Assembly (NCBI GenBank): GCA_958445065.1
Contig: CAUCQW010000001.1
Location: 1 to 64,000 of the forward strand
Source: an uncultured Collinsella sp.
Lineage (GTDB): Bacteria > Actinomycetota > Coriobacteriia > Coriobacteriales > Coriobacteriaceae
Length of the DNA stretch: 64,000 nt
Direction of reading: 5' to 3'
Made by a program: the position numbers and the translations under genes. The notes under the pieces are model-generated. The model was not told the origin of the DNA, made no database searches, and saw nothing but the letters and a program-made list of their open reading frames with translations. Shown here one piece after another: positions 7,538 through 15,890 of the stretch (the first letter of the stretch is position 1; every line of letters starts with the position of its first letter).

Positions 7538-7712
7538 TTTGTTGAAAACTCTGACATGCGCTGCCGACTTCATTAAAATCGATTGCCAATCAAGTCTTCC
7601 TATATATGCGAGCCCTGAGAAGCTGCGCTGTGAACCTGAGACCGCTATCGATCGGCCCGGTGCACCGGGCCGCTGTCCTCGAGCCGGCATCAGCTTGCCG
7701 GTCTCAAAACGC
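7538..7712 (+). repeat. Direct repeat R2 (175 bp), copy downstream of DUF1648 gene
   Basis: Same orientation and extent as R1 at 6641-6815, including the 20-bp palindrome and the second hairpin. Recombination between R1 and R2 would delete the 897-bp unit carrying the DUF1648 gene. Confidence 0.8.
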
Positions 7713-8010
7713 ATGCCGTCCGGTACGACCAACAGCCGAGTCTTGCGCCCAGTTCGAGCAGCGCCAGAGCCCCGTGCCGGAACCCACGCAGCCGATGGCA
7801 GGGGAATTCAGCCGCGGCCATCGAGGAGCCGACCCAGGGACGGCGCCCCCAGTCCTCAAAAGATTTCCACCGCCCCCTACAGGCCTGGATTGATTTAACA
7901 GTTGATTTAATCCGGCTGAACAAGCCGAGCATGGGCCGGTTGACAAAATGTAAGGTAAAAAAGCAGATACGACCGTACGCCGGTGCGGGGTTCGGGTGAT
8001 GTGATAGAAA
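7713..8010. other. Intergenic region, nothing recognisable
   Basis: About 300 bp between R2 and the antitoxin operator. Open frames on both strands lack starts with ribosome-binding sites. May hold further gene remnants, but none could be identified. Confidence 0.4.
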
Positions 8011-8026
8011 GTAATACACGTATTAC
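8011..8026. promoter_or_regulatory. Candidate autoregulatory operator of the RHH antitoxin
   Basis: GTAATAC-AC-GTATTAC has perfect 7-bp arms with a 2-nt centre and lies 20 bp before the antitoxin ATG (8047). RHH antitoxins typically repress their own promoter through such short palindromes. Confidence 0.6.
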
Positions 8027-8046
8027 ATCTAACCGGGAGGTGCATC

Positions 8047-8241
8047 ATGGCAACCGCCACCGCAGCCCTGAGAACCCCCGAGGACCTCGCGAACAGGTAC
8101 GACCGCCTGGCGAAGTCGACGGGCCGCACGAAAACCTTCTACATGACGGAGGCGCTTGCCGCAGAGATAGGCAGGCTCGAATACGAGTACGGCCTCATGA
8201 ATTATCCGGGAAGCGTTTGGTTGCGAGGTATGCCAGTGTGA
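8047..8241 (+). CDS. Orphan ribbon-helix-helix antitoxin, C-terminus altered
   Basis: 64 residues. The N-terminus, from TAALRTPEDLANRYDRLAKS to FYMTEALAAEIGRLEYEYGL, is a RelB/CopG-type ribbon-helix-helix DNA-binding domain. In relatives this is followed by a toxin-binding tail (pattern like VRAGRLKTYSLDE). Here the sequence departs after YEYGLMN and ends with an unrelated short tail. No toxin gene follows; the next gene is convergent. GGGAGG lies 6 nt before the ATG and an operator palindrome lies 20 bp upstream, so the protein may still be made and bind DNA. Best seen as a decayed RelBE-like module that has lost the toxin and the toxin-binding part. Confidence 0.65.
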   Translation: MATATAALRTPEDLANRYDRLAKSTGRTKTFYMTEALAAEIGRLEYEYGLMNYPGSVWLRGMPV

Positions 8242-8253
8242 GGGCCTGATTCG

Positions 8254-9651
8254 TCAGGCCCCGCACAGGGGGACCGCGATGGTGGCCACCGCGCCGCCCG
8301 AGGGGCTGTTGGCGAGCGAGACGGAGCCCCCGTGGGCGCTCGCGGCCTCGGAGGCGACGTGGAGGCCGAGCCCGTAATGGCGGCCTCCGTCGCGCGAGGA
8401 GCGAGAGGAGTCGTCTGTGAAGAGGCGCTCGCAGCCGCGTTCGAGGGCGGCGGGAGAAAAGCCCGGTCCGTCATCGGCGACCTCGATGACGAGGTATCCA
8501 CCAGCGACGTCGCAGGAGACCACCACGCGCGAGCGCGCGTGCTCGGCGGCGTTGGCCACGAGGTTCGCGGCGGCTCGCGCCAGGGTGGTTCGGTCGAGTG
8601 GGGCCTCGGGCGCGCCCGCGACAGCGGGGCCCGTGGCTGCGTCGAGCGTCACGCCTCGCGCCCGGGCGATCTGGGCGGCCTCGGCGAGGACCTGCTCGCA
8701 GAGCTCGGCCGGCCGCATGGGGGCCCTCTCCGCCCCGCCGGACCCGCGCGAGGCCTCGATGAGCAGGCGCACGTAGCCGTCGAGCCTTTCGACACTGCCG
8801 GCTATGTCGCGCGCGGCGGCCGCGAGGTCGGCGTCTTTCTCGTCTTCCAGCTCCTCCGCCACGAAGTCGGCGTTGGCGCGCAGCACGGTGAGCGGCGTCT
8901 TGAGATCGTGGGCGAGCGACGCCACCTGCTCGCGCTGCCCCCGCTCCGCGACCCAGCGGGCCTCGAGCGACTCGGCGAGGGAGGCCCGCATGGCGTCCAT
9001 CGCGGCGAGGACGTCGTTCACCTCGCGCACGTTGGTGCTGTCGACCGCGAAGTCGAGCTCCCCCGCGCCGACGCGCCCCGCCGCCTCCGCGAGCGGCGCC
9101 ATCTTGCGCGAGATCACGCGGCTCGCGCGGCGCGCCACGAGCGCGAGCGCGAGCGCGCTTCCCGCCGCGGCGCCGACGAGCATGAGGTTCTGCGGGTTGG
9201 GAAGCAGGCCGGCGAGATCGCGCGAGACCCACTGCGGCAGGTACTCGCTGACGAGCGCGCATGCCCCGCCGTCCTTGAGCGGGAACGCGGCGTAGGTGAG
9301 GCCCGAGCCCCCGCCCTCGATCTCCACTGTGCCCGGATCAGCGGCGAGTGCCGTACGGGCCATTTCCGTCGCGTCCTCGAGCCGCGTGCCCTCGAGGTCT
9401 GTCATCAGCGCGTATCCGTCCTTGTTCAGGATGAGGTAGCGGTACGCCGTCGGCACGTCCTGCTGCCCGCAGACGCCGTCGCGTGCCAGGCCCTCCGCGA
9501 CCTCGCGCGCATTGGCCGGCCCCCAGCTTGCCTCGTAGACGAAGCCCACATTGATCGCCGCGGAGAGCGCCATGAACGAGGCGAGCCACGCCGTGGCGAC
9601 CGCCGCGAACGCGTAGGCGAAGTAGCGCGCGATGACGAAGGAGAGCGGCAT
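8254..9651 (-). CDS. Sensor histidine kinase of the lantibiotic-immunity locus
   Basis: 465 residues from ATG 9651 (MPLSFVIARYF); a GTG at 9690, overlapping the regulator stop, would add 13 residues. TM1 lies at about 5-32, an outside sensor domain at about 33-155, TM2 at about 160-180, then HAMP, the dimerisation helix with SLAHDLKTPLT (phospho-accepting His) and the ATPase with N-box NLVANAAEHA, G1 VADDGPGFS and G2 GLGLHVASEAA. It should phosphorylate the response regulator encoded just upstream. The large outside domain differs from the short loops of BceS-type kinases and suits direct sensing of a peptide or envelope damage. Very GC-rich like the rest of the operon. Confidence 0.9.
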   Translation of the reverse strand: MPLSFVIARYFAYAFAAVATAWLASFMALSAAINVGFVYEASWGPANAREVAEGLARDGVCGQQDVPTAYRYLILNKDGYALMTDLEGTRLEDATEMARTALAADPGTVEIEGGGSGLTYAAFPLKDGGACALVSEYLPQWVSRDLAGLLPNPQNLMLVGAAAGSALALALVARRASRVISRKMAPLAEAAGRVGAGELDFAVDSTNVREVNDVLAAMDAMRASLAESLEARWVAERGQREQVASLAHDLKTPLTVLRANADFVAEELEDEKDADLAAAARDIAGSVERLDGYVRLLIEASRGSGGAERAPMRPAELCEQVLAEAAQIARARGVTLDAATGPAVAGAPEAPLDRTTLARAAANLVANAAEHARSRVVVSCDVAGGYLVIEVADDGPGFSPAALERGCERLFTDDSSRSSRDGGRHYGLGLHVASEAASAHGGSVSLANSPSGGAVATIAVPLCGA

Positions 9652-9677
9652 GCCCCCGCGACCTCGCGCCCCGGTCC

Positions 9678-10340
9678 TCAGAGCTGCCACTTGTACCCCA
9701 TCCCCCAGACGGTCGCGATCGGATCGGCGCCGGCCTCGGAGAGTTTCCTCCGGGCGCGGCTGACCTGCATGGATATGGCCGCGTCGTCGGCGTCGCTCTC
9801 CCAGCCGAGCACCGCCTCGCGTATCTGCGCGCGGCTCATGACCTGCCCGGGGTGGCGGGCGAGGTACTCGCAGATGGCATACTCGGTGGGCGTGAGCGGC
9901 ACGGCCTCGCCGCCCACGGCGAGGCCGCGCGCCCCGAGGTCGATCCGCACCTCCCCGAAGGAGAGGGCGTGCGAGCGCGGCCGGCGCTCACGGCGTAGAT
10001 GGGCCGCGACCTTGGCGCGCAGCTCCGCGGCCCCGAAGGGCTTGCGGACGTAGTCGTCGGCGCCCAGGCCGTAGGCGGCCACGGCATCCTCCTCGGCCAC
10101 GCGAGCGGTCAGGAAAACGATGGGCCCGTCGAAGTCCGGACGGATCTGCCGCACGAGCTCGAAGCCGTCGAGCCCCGGCATCATGACGTCGCAGAGCACG
10201 AGGTCGAAGCGCGAGAGGTCCATCCCCGGGACCGCCGTCGGGTCCGCCGCCCTGACGACCTCATGGCCGTCGCGGCCGAGGACGCGCGCGAGCGCGTCGA
10301 GGATCGCCCGTTCATCATCCACTGCCAGTATCCTCGCCAT
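9678..10340 (-). CDS. OmpR-family response regulator
   Basis: 220 residues. The receiver domain (1-115) has the acidic pair DDE (8-10), phospho-acceptor Asp in VLCDVMMPG, Thr in FLTAR and Lys in VRKPFG. The winged-helix effector domain (about 125-220) has the usual TPTEYAICEYLARHPGQV and VSRARRKL helices and ends GMGYKW. It pairs with the kinase downstream and probably controls lanFEG. A tandem TAACG repeat upstream of lanF (12904-12919) is a candidate target. A 159-bp gap separates it from lanG. Confidence 0.93.
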   Translation of the reverse strand: MARILAVDDERAILDALARVLGRDGHEVVRAADPTAVPGMDLSRFDLVLCDVMMPGLDGFELVRQIRPDFDGPIVFLTARVAEEDAVAAYGLGADDYVRKPFGAAELRAKVAAHLRRERRPRSHALSFGEVRIDLGARGLAVGGEAVPLTPTEYAICEYLARHPGQVMSRAQIREAVLGWESDADDAAISMQVSRARRKLSEAGADPIATVWGMGYKWQL

Positions 10341-10499
10341 GTTCGACCTCCTGAAACTTCCGTCGGAATTGTACTAGCGCCGCGCTCAGCGGTCCAGCGC
10401 CCCGCGCGCAGCGCCGACCCCCAGCCGGCGTCGAGCAGGGCATTCCCGCCCAGGACGAGCGCTGCGGAGAGGAGGACGAGCATGGCGGCGAGCGGCCTC

Positions 10500-11315
10500 C
10501 TACGCATCCGCCCTCCCGTCCTCGAAGCGGCAGAACCAGGCGAGAAGGACGGCGTCGGCTGCCAGGGTGAGCACGAGGCTAGCGAGCGCAGTCGTGAGGA
10601 GAGGGCCCGCCGCGCGTGCGGCGTCGATGAAGGCCTCCACCCCGAGCGACCCCAAGCGCGCGGGCCAGGCGAGCGGCACCCAGCTCAGGGGCGTCGCCAA
10701 GGCACCGGTGAGCTCGCCAGTCATGAGGCCGTGAGCAAGTCCGCCCACTGAGAAGAACGCGAGGAGCATACCCGCCGCGCCGGCGCCGATGGCGGCGTTG
10801 CGGCCGAGGCGCAGGGCCACGCCGAGCCCCAGCGCGTAGAGGGGCAGGCTGCCCAGCACGATGCCCGCCCAGGCGGCCGCAAGCGGAGCGGGCCCGAGCG
10901 GCAGGCGCCCGGCGACGGCGAGCACGGCCCCGAACACGCCGAGCGCCACGGCCAGCGCGCCCGCGCCGAGCGCCGCAAGGGCGAGTAGCTTCGCCGCGAC
11001 GGCGCGCCCGCGCGAGGGGACCGCCGTGAGGTTGGCGAGGCGCCCGGCAGCGCGCTCGTCGTCTACGGCGAGCCCGCAAACGATGGCGGACATGAGCGGC
11101 ATGAGGGCGCCGAGGAACTGGACGTAGGCGTCCGCGCCCAGCGCCGGGTCCCATCGGGCTATGGAGAAGTACTCGCCGCAGGCAAGTCCGGCTGCCAGGC
11201 CGCAGACGAGGTGCACCGCCGTGAGCGGGGAGCGCGTCAGGCGCAGGGCCTCGGAGAGCAGGGCCCGCGAGAGAGTCATGCGCGGCGTCGGGTCGGAGAG
11301 TCGTGTCATGGCCAT
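10500..11315 (-). CDS. Lantibiotic-immunity ABC transporter permease (LanG/MutG-like)
   Basis: 271 residues with about six membrane helices; an ABC-2 type permease. ATG 11315 overlaps the stop of the upstream permease by one base (TGATG), with GGAGAGG just before it, so this start is preferred over the long frame extending to 11933, whose first part runs antisense-like through the neighbour. Position as the third gene after an ATPase and another permease, with matching size, fits LanFEG transporters, which expel lantibiotics from the membrane. Individual permeases diverge fast, so the E/G assignment rests on order. Confidence 0.85.
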   Translation of the reverse strand: MAMTRLSDPTPRMTLSRALLSEALRLTRSPLTAVHLVCGLAAGLACGEYFSIARWDPALGADAYVQFLGALMPLMSAIVCGLAVDDERAAGRLANLTAVPSRGRAVAAKLLALAALGAGALAVALGVFGAVLAVAGRLPLGPAPLAAAWAGIVLGSLPLYALGLGVALRLGRNAAIGAGAAGMLLAFFSVGGLAHGLMTGELTGALATPLSWVPLAWPARLGSLGVEAFIDAARAAGPLLTTALASLVLTLAADAVLLAWFCRFEDGRADA

Positions 11316-12081
11316 CACCTCTCCTCGGAGCGCGCGAACCAGGCCGCGCCCGCCGCCGTGAGCGCGGCGAACGCGAGCGCGCTGACCGCAAGGCCCGCCA
11401 GCGTAAGCATGCCGTCCGCCGCGAGCGCCCCGCCGAGCGCCATGTCCGCCGCGAGTGGCTCGCCGCTCGGCAGCACGGGGATGAAGCTCGTGGGGATGAC
11501 CATGCTCGCCGACGGCGGAAAGAGCTGCGGCAGCGGCACCAACGACCAGGCGAACCCGCCCACGAGCTGCGCGGCGAGCGGGCAGAAGATGCCCGCGAGC
11601 ATTCCGAGCCGCGCCGTGAGGAAGAGCCCTGCGGGGATCATCCACGCCGCAGTCACCGTGTTGGCGAGCGCGCAGAGGAGCATCGTGAGCGTGCCCGCGG
11701 CCGTGAGGCCCTGCGAGGAGAACGCCGATCCCGCGAGGTAGATGCCGAAGACCACGAGGTTCGAGAGCGTGCAGAGCGCGAGGCACCAGAGCGCCTTGGC
11801 CCACCAGGCGCGCCCGAGCGGGAAGCCCAGGCCCAGAAGCCCCCGCATCCGCGTGCGAGCGTCCGCCCGCGCGACGCACGCCACCACGAGCGAGAGAGAC
11901 ACAGGCAGGAAGAGCGCGTACCAGTAGTTCCACGCGCTGAAGATCTGCACGCCCCGGTAGGGCATCGCGCCGAGCAGCGGCATCGGCAGCGCCATGAGCA
12001 CGGCCAGGCGAACCGGTGCCGCGTGGCGCGACTTCAGGGCCTCGGCGCGCAGGCCCGCGAGCAGGCCGCCTTTCTCGCCCG

Positions 12082-12085
<4 letters not shown>
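11315..12085 (-). CDS. Lantibiotic-immunity ABC transporter permease (LanE/MutE/EpiE-like)
   Basis: 256 residues with about six TM helices. An N-terminal cytoplasmic stretch (LLAGLRAEALKSRHAAPVRL) is followed by the pattern FSAWNYWYALFLPVSLSLV and GLLGLGFPLGRAWWAKAL, typical of the EpiE/MutE family, and PTSFIPVLPSGEPLA near the C-terminus. ATG overlaps the upstream ATPase stop by 4 nt. Forms the membrane channel with LanG; driven by LanF. Confidence 0.87.
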
Positions 12086-12810
<725 letters not shown>

Positions 12811-12903
12811 GGGTTTATCCTTTCTCTTCCGGGCGCGCGGGCCGATTCACCGTGCCCGCGCGTCTTACCTTTCGGGTTCACCATCCATGGTGGGGCGCGT
12901 TTC

Positions 12904-12919
12904 TAACGAAGCCGTAACG
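12904..12919. promoter_or_regulatory. Candidate response-regulator box upstream of lanF
   Basis: TAACG at 12904-12908 is repeated at 12915-12919, one helical turn (11 bp) apart, about 95 bp before the lanF start. Tandem half-sites at this spacing are typical for OmpR-family dimers. No clear -35/-10 was identified between it and lanF. Confidence 0.35.
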
Positions 12920-13013
12920 GCCGATGGGCTCTTTTGGTGCCAGCCAATCTCGACCCGCACGCATTTGCTTAAAGCAACAACTTTCCCGATCGATGTAATC
13001 ACCGAATCAAAAC

Positions 13014-13070
13014 GTGTACACCAGCCACCAAAGATGCCGAAAAATGTCGCTTTTGGAGGCTGATGTACAC
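13014..13070. repeat. Long inverted repeat between lanF and the phosphatidyltransferase gene
   Basis: The left arm from 13014 (GTGTACACCAGCCACCAAA) pairs with the right arm ending at 13070 at about 17 of 19 positions, and the interior (GATGCCGAAAAATGTCGC) is partly self-complementary. No T run follows. It sits between divergent genes, so it is not needed as a terminator. It could be an operator, a mobile repeat or a structured leader. Confidence 0.6.
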
Positions 13071-13133
13071 AAATGCAGAATCCAGCGCAGCCCAAAGGCG
13101 CCCTCCACATGTCTGGACTCTCTATGCTTACGC

Positions 13134-13162
13134 TGGATAGACATCGCTAGAACGGGTATAGT
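13134..13162 (+). promoter_or_regulatory. Promoter of the phosphatidyltransferase/FHA/MerR operon
   Basis: -35 TGGATA (13134-13139), 17-bp spacer, -10 TATAGT (13157-13162), 36 bp before the GTG start at 13199. Confidence 0.55.
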
Positions 13163-13198
13163 ATCGAAAGTTTTGTCGTTTACCAGCGGGGGAGTCCT

Positions 13199-13903
13199 GT
13201 GGGCATCAAGAAGAAGATCAAAAAGGAGCTTATCGGCACTTCCGATTACCCGTCGAATAAGATCTTTACGATCTCCAATTTCATCACCTTTACGCGCCTG
13301 GTCCTCACGCTCGTCTTCCTGTACTTGTTTGTGACGGACAACAACCGTGTCGTCGCCATTGTCATCTATGCCATCGCGGCTTCCACCGACTGGATGGACG
13401 GTCAGATTGCCCGTATGACCAAAACGGTCTCGTGGCTCGGCAAGGTCATGGATCCCATCTGCGACCGTGCGCTGCTGTTTACCGGCGTGCTGGGCCTGGT
13501 AGTCCGCGGCGAGCTTCCCATCTGGGTCTGCGTGCTCATTATCGGCCGCGATATCTACCTGGGCATCGGCACGCTCATCGTGCGCCATTATCACCGTCGT
13601 CCCATTGACGTCGTCTTTCCTGGCAAAATTGCAACGGCGCTGCTCATGACCGGCTTCTCGCTCATGCTGCTTGGGTTCCCCGTCGTGGACGGCTGGCATC
13701 TGCTGCCTGCCACGTTCACGGCATTCCCGGGCCTCAACGGCAGCTCGGTGCCCCTCGGCATCTTCTTTGTGTATGGCGGCGTGATTTTCTCCATGCTCAC
13801 CGCCGTCATTTACTCTGTTAAGGGCGGTATGGCCATTAAACAGGCCATCGCGCATCCCGAGGACGAGGACACCGACTTTCTCAACCCCGAAATCGAAGAC
13901 TGA
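13199..13903 (+). CDS. CDP-alcohol phosphatidyltransferase (PgsA2-like)
   Basis: 234 residues, multi-pass membrane enzyme. The family motif DG-x2-AR-x8-G-x3-D-x3-D is complete (DGQIAR ... GKVMDPICD), which binds metal and the CDP-lipid. A basic N-terminus (MGIKKKIKKEL) and an acidic C-terminal tail flank about six TM helices. GTG start with GGGGGAG 4 nt upstream. A second, more typical pgsA is at 34191-34829, so this one may make another phospholipid. Its position next to an FHA protein and a MerR regulator matches the pgsA2-garA-MerR neighbourhood of mycobacteria (known gene order). Confidence 0.88.
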   Translation: MGIKKKIKKELIGTSDYPSNKIFTISNFITFTRLVLTLVFLYLFVTDNNRVVAIVIYAIAASTDWMDGQIARMTKTVSWLGKVMDPICDRALLFTGVLGLVVRGELPIWVCVLIIGRDIYLGIGTLIVRHYHRRPIDVVFPGKIATALLMTGFSLMLLGFPVVDGWHLLPATFTAFPGLNGSSVPLGIFFVYGGVIFSMLTAVIYSVKGGMAIKQAIAHPEDEDTDFLNPEIED

Positions 13904-13968
13904 TTCATTGGGGTATGATTACGTACGGTACATTTTTTGCGGCACGTCCGCGTTAGATAGGGGTTGTC

Positions 13969-14403
13969 ATGGACAACAAGGTTAACAATATGCCTCAGAA
14001 CGATAAGACCGCGGACGCTACCTGCGTTTTCCGTGTTCCTTCGAGCGATGTCACCGTTCCCGACCTTATGGCCAACGTGCGCATCACCGCTCCGGTTCTG
14101 TCCATCGTCAAGGGCCCGCAGACCGGAGCTACCTTTGAGCTCGAGGACGACGTGACCACCATCGGCCGCGATCCCGCGAACGGCATCTTCCTCAACGACA
14201 TGACTGTCTCGCGCAGCCACGCACGCATTATTCGCGAGGGCCTGGGCGCCCGTATTGAGGATCTGGGCTCGCTCAACGGCACCTGGGTCGACGGCGCCAT
14301 CGTCAACGGTGCTCCGCTGCACGACGGCTCTTCCGTTCAGATCGGTACGTTCACGCTCATCTACCACGAGAGCACGCCGGAGCGCATCGAAACCGGTGAG
14401 TAG
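13969..14403 (+). CDS. garA: GarA/OdhI-like FHA-domain protein
   Basis: 144 residues. The FHA domain covers about 48-136 with the expected phosphothreonine-binding residues: TIGRDP, then TVSRSHARI and GSLNGTWVDG. The N-terminal tail carries DATCVFR (Thr18), matching the kinase-phosphorylated ETTSVFR motif of mycobacterial GarA (known family biology: the phosphorylated tail folds back on the FHA domain and switches off control of 2-oxoglutarate metabolism). Followed after 3 nt by a MerR gene. The symbol is given on motif plus synteny. Whether it regulates the same enzymes here is not shown. Confidence 0.8.
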   Translation: MDNKVNNMPQNDKTADATCVFRVPSSDVTVPDLMANVRITAPVLSIVKGPQTGATFELEDDVTTIGRDPANGIFLNDMTVSRSHARIIREGLGARIEDLGSLNGTWVDGAIVNGAPLHDGSSVQIGTFTLIYHESTPERIETGE

Positions 14404-14406
14404 GTA

Positions 14407-15291
14407 ATGGCCGAACGCAACTATCTGAGTATCGGCCAAGTCGTCAACCTTCTTCGAGGCGCATACCCCGATCTATCGAACTCAAAAATTAGATTTCTAG
14501 AAGATGAGGGGCTCATCACCCCTCATCGTACGCCTAAGGGGTATCGCCAGTACTCCAAGGAAGACGTTGACCGTCTCGAGGTCATACTGCACCTGCAGAA
14601 GACCCGCTATATGCCGCTCAACGTCATTAAGCAGCGCTTGGAAAACGCAACGGACCTTTCCACGTTGGCTTACGAGGTGGGTCTTCTGTCCGATGTTCCG
14701 CTTAAGACGGAGCCCAAGGAGACCAAGCAAAAGCTGCATCCTATCGAGACGATCCCCGACATGCTCGGTGTTGAGATTTCGTTTATCCGCTCCCTTGCCG
14801 AGAACGATCTAATCCGCATCATCAAGAGCCCGCAGAACCGAGAGCTCGTCGATGGCCGAGATTTCCCGATTATCCGTTACTGCTCGGAGCTGTCGCGCTT
14901 CCACATTGAGCCGCGTAACCTGCGTCAGTACGTATCGTCGGCAAACCGCGAGTCTTCGATGTTTGAGCAGGTTCTCGTGAGCATGCTCGGCATGGATACT
15001 TCCGATGACGAGCGCGACGCCAAGCTCGAGCGTGCTTTTAAGAAGCTGCACGACCTCACCGAGGGTGTGCACACCGCGCTACTTAAGAACCGTGTCTTTG
15101 AGTCGCTCAACGCCGTGGTCGAGGACGCTGACATCGATGCCCTCGATGAGGAGATCGCGCGTTCTGAATCCACCAAGGCTAAAAGCGATGGGGCAAGCGT
15201 CCCCGCGGTTGCCGCGCACGACGAGTCGCTCGTGCAGCCGTCCAAGGTCGTCGTCCCCTCGCATAGCTCGTCTGCTAACACGGACAAATAA
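14407..15291 (+). CDS. MerR-family transcriptional regulator
   Basis: 294 residues. An N-terminal winged helix-turn-helix of MerR type (YLSIGQVVNLLR ... SKIRFLEDEGLITPHRTPKGYRQYSKEDVDRL, residues 3-55) is followed by a long helical effector region and a low-complexity, Ser/Asp-rich tail. No metal-binding cysteines are seen. Resembles the actinobacterial MerR proteins encoded beside garA (Rv1828/Rv1830 type). ATG is 3 bp after the FHA stop, so it is co-transcribed. Confidence 0.85.
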   Translation: MAERNYLSIGQVVNLLRGAYPDLSNSKIRFLEDEGLITPHRTPKGYRQYSKEDVDRLEVILHLQKTRYMPLNVIKQRLENATDLSTLAYEVGLLSDVPLKTEPKETKQKLHPIETIPDMLGVEISFIRSLAENDLIRIIKSPQNRELVDGRDFPIIRYCSELSRFHIEPRNLRQYVSSANRESSMFEQVLVSMLGMDTSDDERDAKLERAFKKLHDLTEGVHTALLKNRVFESLNAVVEDADIDALDEEIARSESTKAKSDGASVPAVAAHDESLVQPSKVVVPSHSSSANTDK

Positions 15292-15327
15292 CCGCCGTTC
15301 ACCCGGCAATCCATGAAAGGTCACGCC

Positions 15328-15858
15328 ATGTACGACTTCGAATCTCATATCGTCGATATCCCCGACTATCCCGAGCCCGGAGTCGTCTTTAAGGACATCA
15401 CGCCGCTCTTTGGCAATCCCGAGGCCCTGAAGGCCATGGTGGATGCCTTGGCCGAGCATTTTGCCGACATGGGCATTACCAAGGTCGTCGGCCCCGAGGC
15501 TCGTGGCTTTATGGTCGGTGTGCCCGTGGCCGTCGCCCTGGGTGCCGGCTTTGTTCCCGCACGTAAGCCGGGCAAACTGCCGCGCAAGACGGTAAGCGAG
15601 AGCTACGAGCTCGAGTATGGAACGGATTCTATCGAGATCCACGCCGATGCCATCAGCTCTAAAGATACCGTGTTGATTCTGGACGACTTGGTCGCGACGG
15701 GCGGAACCGTCGAGGCAACAGGTAAACTGGTGCGAGATATGGGCGCAAAGCTTGTGGGCTACGGTTGTATCCTCGAGCTTGCGTTTCTCAACCCGCGCAA
15801 GAAGCTCACGCCTTCTAACGAGGACGTTGAGCTCTTTAGCCTGGTAACGGTGGACTAG
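15328..15858 (+). CDS. apt: Adenine phosphoribosyltransferase
   Basis: 176 residues from ATG 15328 (MYDFESHIVDIPDYPEPGVVFKDITPL in the opening region). The PRPP-binding loop VLILDDLVATGGT, the flexible loop with RKPGKLPRKT and the dimer region PEARGFM are all present. Converts adenine and PRPP to AMP in purine salvage. An upstream in-frame ATG at 15313 would add five residues; AAAGG lies 6 nt before 15328, which supports the shorter form. Confidence 0.95.
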   Translation: MYDFESHIVDIPDYPEPGVVFKDITPLFGNPEALKAMVDALAEHFADMGITKVVGPEARGFMVGVPVAVALGAGFVPARKPGKLPRKTVSESYELEYGTDSIEIHADAISSKDTVLILDDLVATGGTVEATGKLVRDMGAKLVGYGCILELAFLNPRKKLTPSNEDVELFSLVTVD

Positions 15859-15890
15859 CCGCTACCCTTAGATACCGGAAAGGAAGCTAC

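Noticed and set aside
8243..8262. Hairpin GGGCCTGA-TTCG-TCAGGCCC at the kinase stop
   Set aside because: Perfect but short, overlaps the coding end and has no T run; not called as terminator.
10181..10507. 108-residue minus frame starting in the lanG stop (ATGCGTAG)
   Set aside because: It starts with a plausible hydrophobic segment and could be coupled to lanG, but two thirds of it overlaps the response regulator in another frame with Arg/Ser-rich, shadow-like sequence.
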